Origin: JANQPX01 sp965222015
GTDB taxonomy: Bacteria; Pseudomonadota; Alphaproteobacteria; Geminicoccales; Geminicoccaceae
Reading direction: 5' to 3'
DNA length: 64,000 nt
Assembly: GCA_965222015.1 (NCBI GenBank)
Contig: CBDCTL010000022.1
Coordinates: 62,001-126,000 of the forward strand
Shown: positions 18,414 through 27,537 of the stretch, one piece after another
Numbering within the stretch: the stretch's first letter is position 1
Layout: each line of letters starts with the position of its first letter
Notes under the pieces: model-generated
What the model was told of the DNA's origin: nothing
Database searches by the model: none
Seen by the model: only the letters and a program-made list of their open reading frames with translations
Translations under genes and position numbers: made by a program

Positions 18414-18782
18414 CGAGCACTCCCGGATGATCAATGTCTTATTGCTAGATAACTCAGGGTGTCATTGCAAGGCGCTGATTTTCTTCTTTAAATGTGGCGG
18501 GTTGTCGACATGGCTATTTATGGTTTTCGATGGACGGGTGTGATTTTGGCATTTGCGGAAGGTTTGTCCACGCCCTCAAGGCATTGCCGTCGCCACGGCT
18601 TCAACCTTCAGTCTATGCTCTCCGGCCGGCCCGGAGCGCGTTTCGCGGCGACTTCCTTCCGTTTCCGACCGAAGATGTCGCGGATCTGAAGCTCACGGCC
18701 GTGATCACGGTCTAACAAGGCAAAAAGGGCCGAAGGTGACGGCCTTTCGGCAGGCGGGCATATGCGAAGGAGGAGGTGCGGG
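18414..18782. other. AT-richer intergenic region between divergent genes
   Basis: 369 bases with no convincing gene; short open frames here lack ribosome sites and typical composition. The part from 18430 to 18545 is noticeably AT-rich and probably contains the promoter of the minus-strand ATPase. A hairpin (18725-18732 with 18740-18747) lies before the dehydrogenase gene; read on the minus strand it is followed by five T, like a terminator against antisense transcription. Confidence 0.45.
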
Positions 18783-21197
18783 ATGAAGTCCGAATACCGT
18801 GTCGTGGTGATCGGCGGCGGCGTGGTCGGGGCGAGCGTGCTCTACCACCTCGCCAAGTTCGGCTGGACCGACGTCGCCCTGATCGAGCGTTCGGTCCTGA
18901 CCGCGGGCTCCAGCTGGCACGCCGCCGGCGGCGTGCACGCGCTGAACGCCGATCCCAACATGGCCGCACTCCAGGCCTACACTATCGATCTGCTCTCGGA
19001 GATCCAGGAGGAATCGGGCCAGGACATCGGCCTGCACATGACCGGCGGCATCAGCGTCGCCTCGGCACCCGCACGCTGGGAGTGGCTGCAATCCGCCTAT
19101 CGCGTCTTCCAGACCATCGGCATCGAGGATTGCCACCTCATGACGCCGGAGGAAATCCGCGAAAAATGCCCGATCATGGACGTGACCGGCGTGATCGGCG
19201 GGCTCTGGGCGGATCGCGAGGGCTATATCGACACCAATGGCGTGGTTCACGCCTATGCCCGCGCCGCCAGGATGCGCGGTGCGGAGGTGATCGAGCACAA
19301 CAAGGTCGAGGCGCTGAGCCAGCGGCCCGACGGCTCCTGGGACGTGGTGACGGAGAAAGGCAAGGTGCATGCCGAGCATGTCGTGAACGCGGGCGGGCTC
19401 TGGGCGAAGCAGGTCGGGCGCATGGTCGGGCTCGATCTGCCGGTCTCGCCGCTGGAACATCACTATCTCGTCACCGAGACCATCCCCGAGGTCCAGGCGA
19501 TGGATTTCGAGGTGCCGATGATGGTCGATCTCGAAGGTTTTTCCTATCTTCGCCAGGAAGGGCAGGGGGTTCTGCTCGGTATCTACGAGGTCACGCACAA
19601 GCACTGGAACATGGACGGTGCGCCCTGGGATTACGGCTTCGAGCTGATCCAGGAGGACATCGACCGCATCGAGGACGAACTCTCGCTCTGCTTCGAGCGC
19701 TACCCGGTCCTGCAGACCGCCGGCATCAAGCGTTGGGTCAACGGCGCCTTCACCTTCTCGCCGGACGGCAATCCGCTGGTCGGGCCGGTGCCGGGCATGC
19801 GCAACTATTGGCTGGCCTGCGGCGTGATGGCCGGCTTCCTCCAGGGCGGCGGCGTCGGCAAGTCGCTCGCGGAATGGATGATCCATGGCGAGGCCGAGGC
19901 CGACACCTGGCCGATGGACATCGCCCGCTACGGCCCGTTCGCCTCGAACCGCGAATATATCAAGCAGACCACCGGCCAGTTCTATTCGCGCCGCTTCGTC
20001 ATGACCTACCCGAACGAGCAGCTGCCGGCGGGCAGGCCGCTGAGGAAGGCGCCGGCCTACGATGCGATGAGCGCGGCTGGCGCGATCTGGGGCTGCAGCT
20101 GGGGCCTCGAGAGCCCGCTGGTGTTCGCGCCCAAAGGCTTCGAGGAGACGCCGACGCTCAAACGCTCCAACGCCTTTCCGATCGTCGCCGAGGAATGTCG
20201 TGCGGTGCGTGACGACGTCGGGCTGCTCGACATATCGGGCTTTTCGCGATTCGAGGTGACGGGGCCGAACGTTTCGGCCTGGCTGGACAGGCTGACGGCC
20301 GGACGTCTCCCCGCGGCGGGTCGCTGCCGCCTGGCGCCGATGCTCGGCCCGGACGGACGCCTCAAGGGTGATCTCACCGTCTTCAATTGGGGCGACGGCA
20401 GCTGGTGGATCATGGGATCCTACTATCTCCGTCAGTGGCACATGCGCTGGTTTTCCGATCACCTGGACGACGGCGTCGCGGTCCGCGACATCTCGGACGC
20501 GACCGTCGGTTTTTCCCTCTCCGGCTCGAAATCGCGAAAAGTGCTCGCAGCGCTCACGCATCAGGATGTGAGCGACGAGGCCCTGCCGTTCATGGGCTGC
20601 GCCGAGCTCGACGTCGGCCTGATCCGCGCGAAGGTCGGGCGTCTTTCGGTGGCGGGAGAGCTCGGCTACGAGATCAATTGCAGTGCCGCCGAGCATATCA
20701 CGCTCCGCGAGATGCTGCTGGAAGCGGGAGCCGCGCACGGCCTTCGCGAATATGGCTATTACGCCCTGAATTCCCTTCGCCTGGAAAAGAGCTTCGGCAT
20801 CTGGAGCAAGGAGTTCACCCAGGGCTACACGCCGGGCATGACCGGCATGGACCGCTGGATCGCCTTCGGCAAGGGCGACTTCATCGGGCGCGAGGCGGCG
20901 CTGGCCGAACGGGATGGCGGCACGGCGCCTCAAAGGTTGGTCACCCTCGAGGTCGACGCCGAAGACGCCGATGCCTCCGGCTTCGAGCCGATCTGGGCGG
21001 AGGGAAGGCGGGTCGGTTTCGTCACCTCGGGCGGCTATGGCCACACCGTCGGCAAGAGCCTGGCGATGGCGCTGGTCGAACCGGGGTGTGGCACGCCCGG
21101 CACCGAGCTCACCACCCATATCGTCGGCGTCGAGCGCGGTGCCAGGGTGATCGAGCCCAGCCCGCACGATCCGAACGGCTCCAGGATGCGGGCGTAG
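18783..21197 (+). CDS. Dimethylglycine/sarcosine dehydrogenase-like FAD protein with GcvT domain
   Basis: An 804-residue flavoprotein that probably oxidatively demethylates a methylated glycine or related amine and passes formaldehyde equivalents to tetrahydrofolate. The N-terminal half has the dinucleotide motif VVVIGGGVVGAS and the segment AGSSWHAAGGVHAL, whose His (residue 46) is the usual site of covalent FAD. The C-terminal half is a GcvT-like domain (ECRAVRDDVGLLDISGF, VAGELGYEIN, LRLEKSFGIW). Start ATG 18783 follows AGGAGGAGG; an earlier ATG at 18762 lacks support. The MttB-family gene follows after eight bases. The precise substrate is not readable. Confidence 0.88.
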   Translation: MKSEYRVVVIGGGVVGASVLYHLAKFGWTDVALIERSVLTAGSSWHAAGGVHALNADPNMAALQAYTIDLLSEIQEESGQDIGLHMTGGISVASAPARWEWLQSAYRVFQTIGIEDCHLMTPEEIREKCPIMDVTGVIGGLWADREGYIDTNGVVHAYARAARMRGAEVIEHNKVEALSQRPDGSWDVVTEKGKVHAEHVVNAGGLWAKQVGRMVGLDLPVSPLEHHYLVTETIPEVQAMDFEVPMMVDLEGFSYLRQEGQGVLLGIYEVTHKHWNMDGAPWDYGFELIQEDIDRIEDELSLCFERYPVLQTAGIKRWVNGAFTFSPDGNPLVGPVPGMRNYWLACGVMAGFLQGGGVGKSLAEWMIHGEAEADTWPMDIARYGPFASNREYIKQTTGQFYSRRFVMTYPNEQLPAGRPLRKAPAYDAMSAAGAIWGCSWGLESPLVFAPKGFEETPTLKRSNAFPIVAEECRAVRDDVGLLDISGFSRFEVTGPNVSAWLDRLTAGRLPAAGRCRLAPMLGPDGRLKGDLTVFNWGDGSWWIMGSYYLRQWHMRWFSDHLDDGVAVRDISDATVGFSLSGSKSRKVLAALTHQDVSDEALPFMGCAELDVGLIRAKVGRLSVAGELGYEINCSAAEHITLREMLLEAGAAHGLREYGYYALNSLRLEKSFGIWSKEFTQGYTPGMTGMDRWIAFGKGDFIGREAALAERDGGTAPQRLVTLEVDAEDADASGFEPIWAEGRRVGFVTSGGYGHTVGKSLAMALVEPGCGTPGTELTTHIVGVERGARVIEPSPHDPNGSRMRA

Positions 21198-21205
21198 AGG
21201 CCGCC

Positions 21206-22753
21206 ATGTCGCGCGAGCGGCGACGCGGCGGGCGACGGGGCGGCGGCCGATCGGAGGACGCACCCGCCGCCATGCAGCGGACCGTGGATTATCGGGACCT
21301 GCAGAACCCCTTCGAGCCCGTCCGCCTCTATTCCGACGACCAGATCGAGCAGATCCACCGAACCGCCCTTCGCGTGCTGGAGGAGCTGGGCGTGAGGATC
21401 CTCTTCCCGGAAGCGCGGCTGCTCCTGAAGCAAGGCGGCATCGATGTGGACGAGGCGTCGATGATGGCGCGCTTTGACCGCGGCATCGTCGCCCAGGCGA
21501 TCGCATCGGCACCGTCTTCGATCAGGCTCCACGGCGCTGACGAGGAGGCCTCGGTCGATTGGGGCGGGCGGCGCGTGACATGGTGCTCGGTCGGCGGCGC
21601 ACCGCATATCTCGGATCTCGACAAGGGCAAGCGGCCTGGCACGCTCGAGGCTTCGGAAAATATCATCAGGCTCGGCGAGCACTACGACGTCATCCATGTG
21701 CAGAGCCCGAACGTCGAGCCGCAGGACGTGGCGCCGGAGGTGCGCCACTACGCCACCATGCGCGCCCAGCTCACCTTGTCGCGCAAGCCGCCCTTCCTGT
21801 TCAGCCGCGGCGCGCCGCAGGTCCGGGACGGCTTCAGGATGATGCGCATCATGCGTGGCCTGTCCGAAGCGGAGTTCGAAAAGACGCCGTGCATCTGGAC
21901 GGTGATCAACACCAACTCGCCGCTGATCCTGGACATTCCGATGCTGCAGGGGCTGATCGCCTTCGCAGAGGCCGGCCAGCCTTCGGTGATCACGCCCTTT
22001 ACCCTGGCAGGCGCCATGGCGCCGGTCACGATCGCAGGCGCGCTGGTGCAGCAGCATGCCGAATTTCTGGCGGCGCTGGTGGTGAGCCAGCTCGCCAAGC
22101 CCGGCGCGCCTGTGGTCTATGGTGCCTTTACTTCCAATGTCGACATGAAGTCGGGCTCGCCAGCCTTCGGCACACCGGAGAATGTGCGCGCCGCGTTTGC
22201 CAGCGGCCAGCTCGCGCGCTTTCTCGATCTGCCCTGGCGCTCATCGATGCCCTGTGCCTCGAACTGCGTGGATGCACAGTCGATCTATGAAAGCCAGATG
22301 GCGCTCTGGGGGGCGACGCTCGGCGGGGCCAATCTCGTGCTGCATGCGGCAGGCTGGATCGAGGGCGGCCTCACCGCGTCCATGGAAAAATACATCATCG
22401 ATATCGAGATGCTGCAGCAGATGGCCGAATTGATGCAGCCGGCGCGCTTCGACGAGGCGGAGCTGGCCTTCGAAGCGATCAGGGACGTCGGCTCCGGCGG
22501 GCATTTCTTCGGCACCGCCCACACCATGGACCGCTACCGCACCGCCTTCTATGCGCCGTTCGTCTCGGACTGGTCCAATTTCGGCCAGTGGACCGAAGCC
22601 GGCGCCCAGACCGCGACCGAGCGCGCGAACGGCATCTGGAAGCAGGTGCTGGACGAGTTCGAGTCGCCGGCGATCGATCCGGCGAGGATCGGGGAGCTGG
22701 ATGCCTTCATCGCGAGACGAACCGAGGAGGGCGGCGCGTCGCCCGAGAGCTAG
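21206..22753 (+). CDS. MttB-family (non-pyrrolysine) trimethylamine/betaine methyltransferase
   Basis: A 515-residue member of the MttB superfamily (PLILDIPMLQGLIAFAEAGQP, LVLHAAGWIEGGLTASMEKY). No internal amber codon interrupts it, so it belongs to the non-pyrrolysine group, some members of which demethylate glycine betaine, proline betaine or carnitine. Start ATG 21206 precedes a basic, Gly/Arg-rich N-terminus of about 20 residues. Known homologues methylate a corrinoid protein, but no corrinoid-binding or partner gene is seen here. It lies between two FAD amine oxidoreductase genes, which supports a role in a demethylation pathway. Confidence 0.85.
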   Translation: MSRERRRGGRRGGGRSEDAPAAMQRTVDYRDLQNPFEPVRLYSDDQIEQIHRTALRVLEELGVRILFPEARLLLKQGGIDVDEASMMARFDRGIVAQAIASAPSSIRLHGADEEASVDWGGRRVTWCSVGGAPHISDLDKGKRPGTLEASENIIRLGEHYDVIHVQSPNVEPQDVAPEVRHYATMRAQLTLSRKPPFLFSRGAPQVRDGFRMMRIMRGLSEAEFEKTPCIWTVINTNSPLILDIPMLQGLIAFAEAGQPSVITPFTLAGAMAPVTIAGALVQQHAEFLAALVVSQLAKPGAPVVYGAFTSNVDMKSGSPAFGTPENVRAAFASGQLARFLDLPWRSSMPCASNCVDAQSIYESQMALWGATLGGANLVLHAAGWIEGGLTASMEKYIIDIEMLQQMAELMQPARFDEAELAFEAIRDVGSGGHFFGTAHTMDRYRTAFYAPFVSDWSNFGQWTEAGAQTATERANGIWKQVLDEFESPAIDPARIGELDAFIARRTEEGGASPES

Positions 22754-22762
22754 GGTAAAGCC

Positions 22763-24069
22763 ATGACCAGGGATGCGGATGCGATCATCATCGGGGCGGG
22801 CGTGATCGGCGCCGCCTGCGCTTTCGAGCTCGCCAAGCTCGGCTATCGCACGATCACCGTCGATCGCAACCACGACGCCGGCACGGGCTCGACGGGAGGG
22901 TCCTGCGCGATCATCCGCGTGCATTATTCGACCCTCGCCGGCGCCGCCTTTGCCTACGAAGGCTATTTCTACTGGCGGGACTGGGCCGACTATCTCGGCG
23001 TCCCGGACGAGCAGGGCTATGCGCGCTTCGTCGACTGCGGCTGCCTGGTAATGGCGACGGAGGCCAACGGCCATCTGGAGAAGCACAAAGGCTTTTGCCG
23101 TGAACTCGGCATTCCGTTCGAGGACTGGGACGCCGCCAAGATCGAGGAGCGCCTCCCCATCTACAGCCTGGCGAGCTTCGCCCCGCCGAAGCGCATGGAC
23201 GACCCGGCGTTCGGCGAGAGCAATGGCGGGCGCGTCGCATCAGGCGTGTTCTTCCCGACGGCCGGCTACATCACCGACCCGCAGCTCTCCGCCCACAACC
23301 TGATGCGTGCTGCCGAGGCCAAAGGCGCCGCCTTCCGCTTCAACCAATCCGTCGCGGATATCATCAACGAGAATGGACGCTGCGCCGGCGTCCGGCTGGC
23401 GAGCGGTGAGGTCATCGCAGCACCCGTGGTGCTCAATGTCGGCGGGCCGGCGTCCGGCAGGATCAACGCGATGGCCGGCGTCACCGGGGACATGACCATC
23501 ACCACCCGCGCGCTTCGCCAGGAGGTGGCGCATGTGCCCTCGCCGACAAGGGCTTCGACTTCGAGGGGCAGGGGATCGTGGTCTCGGACAGCGACATCGG
23601 CTGCTACATCCGCCCGGAGCACGGCAACCACATCCTGATCGGCTCGGAAGACCCGCCCTGCGACGAGCACGACTGGGCCGAGGACCAGGACTTCAACCGC
23701 GACTTCACCGACCAGTGGACCACCCAGGTGCAGCGCTACGCCCAGCGCGTGCCGTCCCTCGGCATCCCGAGCCGGATGCGCGGCGTGGTCGAGCTGTACG
23801 ACGTCACCGAGGACTGGATTCCGATCTACGACAAGTCCAGCCTGCCCGGCTTCTACATGGCCTGCGGCTCCAGCGGCAACCAATTCAAGAACGCCCCGAT
23901 CGCCGGCAAGATGATGGCCGCCCTGGTCGACTACTGCGAAGCCGGCAACGACCACGATCAGCAGCCGCTCCAGTTCCGCCTCCCCTATCTCGACCGCGAC
24001 CTCGACGTCGGCTTCTACTCCCGCAAACGCGAGATCAACAAGGAAAGCAGCTTTTCCGTCCTAGGCTAG
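22763..24069 (+). pseudogene. FAD-dependent amine oxidoreductase gene with one frameshift
   Basis: A DadA/SoxB-type flavoprotein split by one base. The first frame from ATG 22763 has the FAD motif IIIGAGVIGAACAFELAKLG and continues normally to about RQEVAHVPS. Near 23540-23550 the frame must shift: the next frame then reads ADKGFDFEGQGIVVSDSDIG and ends FSVLG at 24069. One inserted base (for example reading TCGGCC for TCGCC) would restore a protein of about 435 residues. Both halves match the same family. It ends the methylamine unit and is convergent with the TIR-FGE gene. Confidence 0.82.
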
Positions 24070-24171
24070 CGGGCGGCGACGCGCCGCGGCGTTGAGTTGC
24101 CTTAGCGGGCGGGGGCGTCGTAGGCTCGGCTTTCGGGCCTTGCGAAGCTCGATAAGTGAAAAAAATTTCGG

Positions 24172-24193
24172 CCAAAGGGGCAAGCCCCTTTGG
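24172..24193 (-). terminator. Rho-independent terminator of the TIR-FGE gene
   Basis: CCAAAGGGGC, a two-base loop, then GCCCCTTTGG form a perfect 10-bp stem. Read on the minus strand the stem is followed by CCGAAATTTTTTT, a good T tract, about 100 bases after the stop of the minus-strand gene. Further GC-rich hairpins lie between 24203 and 24265. Confidence 0.7.
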
Positions 24194-24294
24194 AAACCCC
24201 ATCCTCCCGCTCGACGCTGCGCAAGCGGGTCCGGCACGGTCGGCGGCTCCGCTCGCCGCCCAGCTCGGCCCCGTCGCTCCGCTGTTTCCTGAGC

Positions 24295-26443
24295 TCACGC
24301 TTCCTGAACTCCGGCACAGCGGAAGCCGAGGCTGACGAGGCGATCGCCCGGCTCGACCTGCTGCGAGAAGCGGAGCGCGCGACCCTGGCCTCGCAAAGTC
24401 CAGGACCCGCCGCGCACCACGCGGTCGCCATCAGCGCGACCTTTCCATCGGGATTTGGCAATCGAAGGTGCGCCTTCATGGTCAGGATGATAGTGGTCGT
24501 CGCACCACTCCCAGACATTGCCGTGCATGTCGAAGCCCCTTGGCCAGCTTGAAGGCATTCGCGGGATAGGCGCCAACCTCGCTGGTCCTGCCGATCGTTC
24601 CGGTGAAATTGGCCCGGGTCTTGTCGATGGTCTCGCCGAAGGCGTAGGCCGCCCGCGAGCCGGCGCGGCAGGCATATTCCCATTGCGCCTCGCTCGGCAG
24701 AACATAGGTGAGGCTGCATTCTCTCGTCAGCCAGCCGCAGTACTGGCCGGCATCTGTCCAGCTCACATTGATCACCGGCCGCCGACCCCGTCCCCAGCCT
24801 TGATCTTCCGGCTTCTCGCGCCCGGTCTCCTCGCAGAAAAAGTCGAACTCCTCGAAGGTCACGGGATAGCGCCCGAGCGCGAAGGGCTTCTCGATGGTTA
24901 CGAGATGTTGCGGCCCTTCGTTGTCGAACCGCCCATCCTCGTCCTCAGGCGAACCCATCATGAACTCACCCGCCGGGATCACCACCATCTCCGGGCACCA
25001 GGGCGCATCGACGTCGCGAAACACGCGGCCGGGCGTCCAGAAGCTTTCCTTGACGATCGCAGGCGCGGGCGGCGCCAAGGGGGCGGATGGAACTTTAAGC
25101 CAGCCGATGAACTGGCCGAGCCACGACAGGCCGCGATGGCCGCTGGCGACCAGCCGCTGGACCAGCGTTTCCTCCTTGATCAGGAACGCGCTCGACGAGC
25201 GTCCGGCTTTTTGGGCCGCGGCGTCGCCAACATCCGAAAAATCCCTGCCGGTCGCGGCCTCGCCGGCAGCAGTCAAAAAATTACGGTTGGCGGTCTGCGC
25301 CGTCACCAGCTGGCGTTCGGGATGGCCGCCTTCGCCGAGATGGTCATTCAATCGCTCCAGGAGGCGTTTGACGTCCCCGGTCACCAGATCGACGCTGTCC
25401 TGCACCGCCCGATTCAGCGCTTGCGTCGCCTCGATCAGCGCCGCCTGCTGGTCCCGGCTGGCGGTGTAGCGATCCGCCTTCGCCTGCAGCGCTTCGCCTT
25501 CCTCGGTGGACAGGATGAAGGTGGCATGCAGGGTCATCAGCATGTCAAGGGACGCCTGCTGCTCGTCTTCCAGCGGCAGCTCGAAGCGCTTGACGTCGCG
25601 CGCCACCGCCTCCGCCGTCTTCTGCAGGCCGAGGCCGCGCCACCAGACGTCGGTCATCTGCATCTCGGCAAGGGGAGTCGCGACCACCTCGCGATAACCG
25701 CCGACGTCGTCGATCAGATAGGCGAAGGCGTTCTGTCCGGGACCGCTCGCAAACGCTTTCGTCAGGCGATCGCAGGTCTGCATGAGACCGTCCTGCAGGG
25801 AGCGGAGCCTGACATCATCCTCGACCGGCTTGCCCGACTCATCCGGCGCGCGATCGAGCAAGCCTTCCTCGTTGACCCTAAAGCGCGGCCCAGGCCCTTG
25901 TTCCGGCACGATCGGCGGTGCGTCGCCGGCGATGCGCTCCGAAGCCGCCTTGATCCGTTTCGCCAGCTCGAAGGCACGCTGCCTGATGCGCGGCGAGTCC
26001 GAAAGCTCGAAGGCGGCGTCCTGCCAGTTGGCGTACTGCCGCTCATGCAGCGCCTGGGCAAGGGCGTCTGCGGCCCGGCGCTCGGGCTGATCCAGGACAT
26101 CCGCCTCGATCAGGTAGATCGGCAGGATGCGATCCCGCCTGCCCGAAGCGCTCTCCAGCTCCAGAAACGCCGCCGCCTCCGCGCGGCATGCCTGGCTGGT
26201 GAAGTAGGACGGTGTCAGGATCGGAATGAGGAAGCGAGCACCCGCCAGCGGCTCGTCGAGCCGACTGGGCCAATGCTGACCGAAGGCGATGCCGTCCTTG
26301 TCCAGAAAGATCTCGAAGGGTTTGCCGGTGCAGGCGCGCATGCCGCGCTGCAGCTCGTCCCGCAGCCAAGTGATGCCGCCATTCAGATACTCGTCATCGG
26401 CATGGGCATAGCTCAAAAACGCCTGCGCCGGCTGGTCCGCCAT
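24295..26443 (-). pseudogene. TIR domain - FGE-fold fusion protein gene with one frameshift
   Basis: The N-terminal 140 residues are a TIR domain (FLSYAHADDEY, FLDKDGIAFG, IPILTPSYF), with the Glu of SQACRAE (residue 89) at the position of the catalytic Glu of NAD-cleaving TIRs. A long helical middle (about 150-470) follows, then an FGE/SUMF1 domain from VVIPAGEFMMGSPEDE. At about 24535-24541 one extra base disrupts the frame; dropping it gives KGFDMHGNVWEWCDDHY and a normal domain end (VVRGGSW, LGFRCAG) at 24295, about 715 residues in all. The architecture suggests a sensor-effector protein, perhaps antiviral; the defect may be real or an assembly error. Confidence 0.8.
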
Positions 26444-26529
26444 AGGCCGCTGACCTCTGCACTGTTCAACTGCGGGTACGTCAATACGCTCCCGGCGCCA
26501 AGGTCAAGCCGAAACGCCCACCGTGTCAG

Positions 26530-26583
26530 GTCTTGGGCGCAAACCGTCGGCCCAGGCAGAGGCGGTCCGAGTCAACGAGGCGG
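26530..26583 (+). repeat. 55-bp dispersed repeat, copy B
   Basis: Near-identical to 6554-6608 (begins GTCTTGGGCGC, ends GAGGCGG; one base shorter). It lies between two minus-strand genes, and the stop codon of the hydroxyacid dehydrogenase (26572-26574, complement) falls inside it, so the last codons of that gene are repeat-derived. Confidence 0.7.
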
Positions 26584-27524
26584 CACGTTGCCGCCGATGG
26601 GAGTGACGGCGCCGTTGCCGGCGAACCAGGAGCGGATGTTGTCGAGGACGCAGTTGCCCATGGCGGTCATGGTTTCCGTCGTGTTGCTGGCGATGTGGGG
26701 GGTGAGGACGACGTTGTCCATCGTGAACAGGGCTTCGGGACGTTGGGCTCGTCCTCGAACACGTCGAGGCCGGCGGCGGCGATTTTTTTGGTTTGGAGGG
26801 CGTCGATGAGGGCGGCCTCGTCCACCAGCCAGCCGCGCGCGATGTTGACGAAGACGCCTGTCGGGCCGAGGGCGTTCAGGATTTCTTTCGTGACGATGTG
26901 GCCGGCGCCCTGGCCGCCGGCTGCCGCGAGGAACAGGATGTCGACGTCCTCGGCGAGGGCCTTGGCCGAGGGGTAGGCCTTGTAGAGCACGCCTTCCTTG
27001 GGCAGCGGGTCGTAATAGCCGATGGCCATGTCGAAGGCTTCGAGGCGTTTGGCCAGCGCCACGCCGATGCGGCCGAAGCCGAGGATGCCGGCGCGCTTGC
27101 CTGAGAATTTGGTGGCGGGCGCGTAGCGGCCTTTCAGCCACTGGCCGGAGCGCACGAAGCCGTCCGCCTGCACGATGCGCCGGCACGCGGTCATGGCGAG
27201 GATGATGCCGAGGTCGGAGACGTCGTCGTAGAGGACGGGCGTGGTGGTCACGGTGACGCCGCGTTCCTTGGCGCGGGCGGTGTCGGTCTTTTCCAGGCCC
27301 ACGCCCATGATCGCGGCGAGTTCGAGATTGGGCAGCGCGTCGAACACCTCGGTCGGCACGCCGGCCATGGCGTTGGTCACGACCGCCCCGATGCGTTCCG
27401 CGATCGGCTGCAGGGCCGCCACGCGATCTGATGCGCCGGTCAGGTCATGGATCGTGAATTCCGCTTTCAGCGCCGCCAGCACTTCAGGCCGCTGGGGCCC
27501 GATCACCGCGATTTCCTTGCTCAT
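26572..27524 (-). pseudogene. D-2-hydroxyacid dehydrogenase gene with one frameshift
   Basis: An NAD(P)-dependent 2-hydroxyacid dehydrogenase of about 317 residues if repaired. It starts at 27524 behind a GGGAGA site (MSKEIAVIGPQRPEV). The nucleotide-binding motif is AGILGFGRIGVALAKRL, and catalytic segments VFVNIARGWLVDE and LDVFEDEPNVP are present. After NVP the frame must shift at about 26739-26742: the other frame gives EALFTMDNVVLTPHIASN with the catalytic His, and ends NVPPR. One missing base in a CCG-GAA context explains it. It is the last gene of a minus-strand trio with the glycosidase-like and aldolase genes. Confidence 0.82.
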
Positions 27525-27537
27525 GAAACATCTCCCG

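Noticed and set aside
18492..18786. Small genes in the AT-rich gap before the dehydrogenase
   Set aside because: Three overlapping short frames are open, none with a ribosome site or recognisable product.
18705..21512. Long minus-strand open frame opposite the dimethylglycine dehydrogenase-like gene
   Set aside because: Same reason: composition follows the antisense of a clear flavoprotein gene and no start or ribosome site is convincing.
21206..22753. Pyrrolysine-encoding MttB
   Set aside because: There is no in-frame amber codon within the gene, so it belongs to the non-pyrrolysine group.
24203..26443. Diversity-generating retroelement with the FGE domain as variable protein
   Set aside because: FGE/CLec domains are common targets and hairpins follow the gene, but no reverse transcriptase, template repeat or accessory gene is visible within the window.
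24518..26809. Long plus-strand open frame opposite the TIR-FGE gene
   Set aside because: The minus strand encodes recognisable TIR and FGE domains; the plus frame shows no motif.
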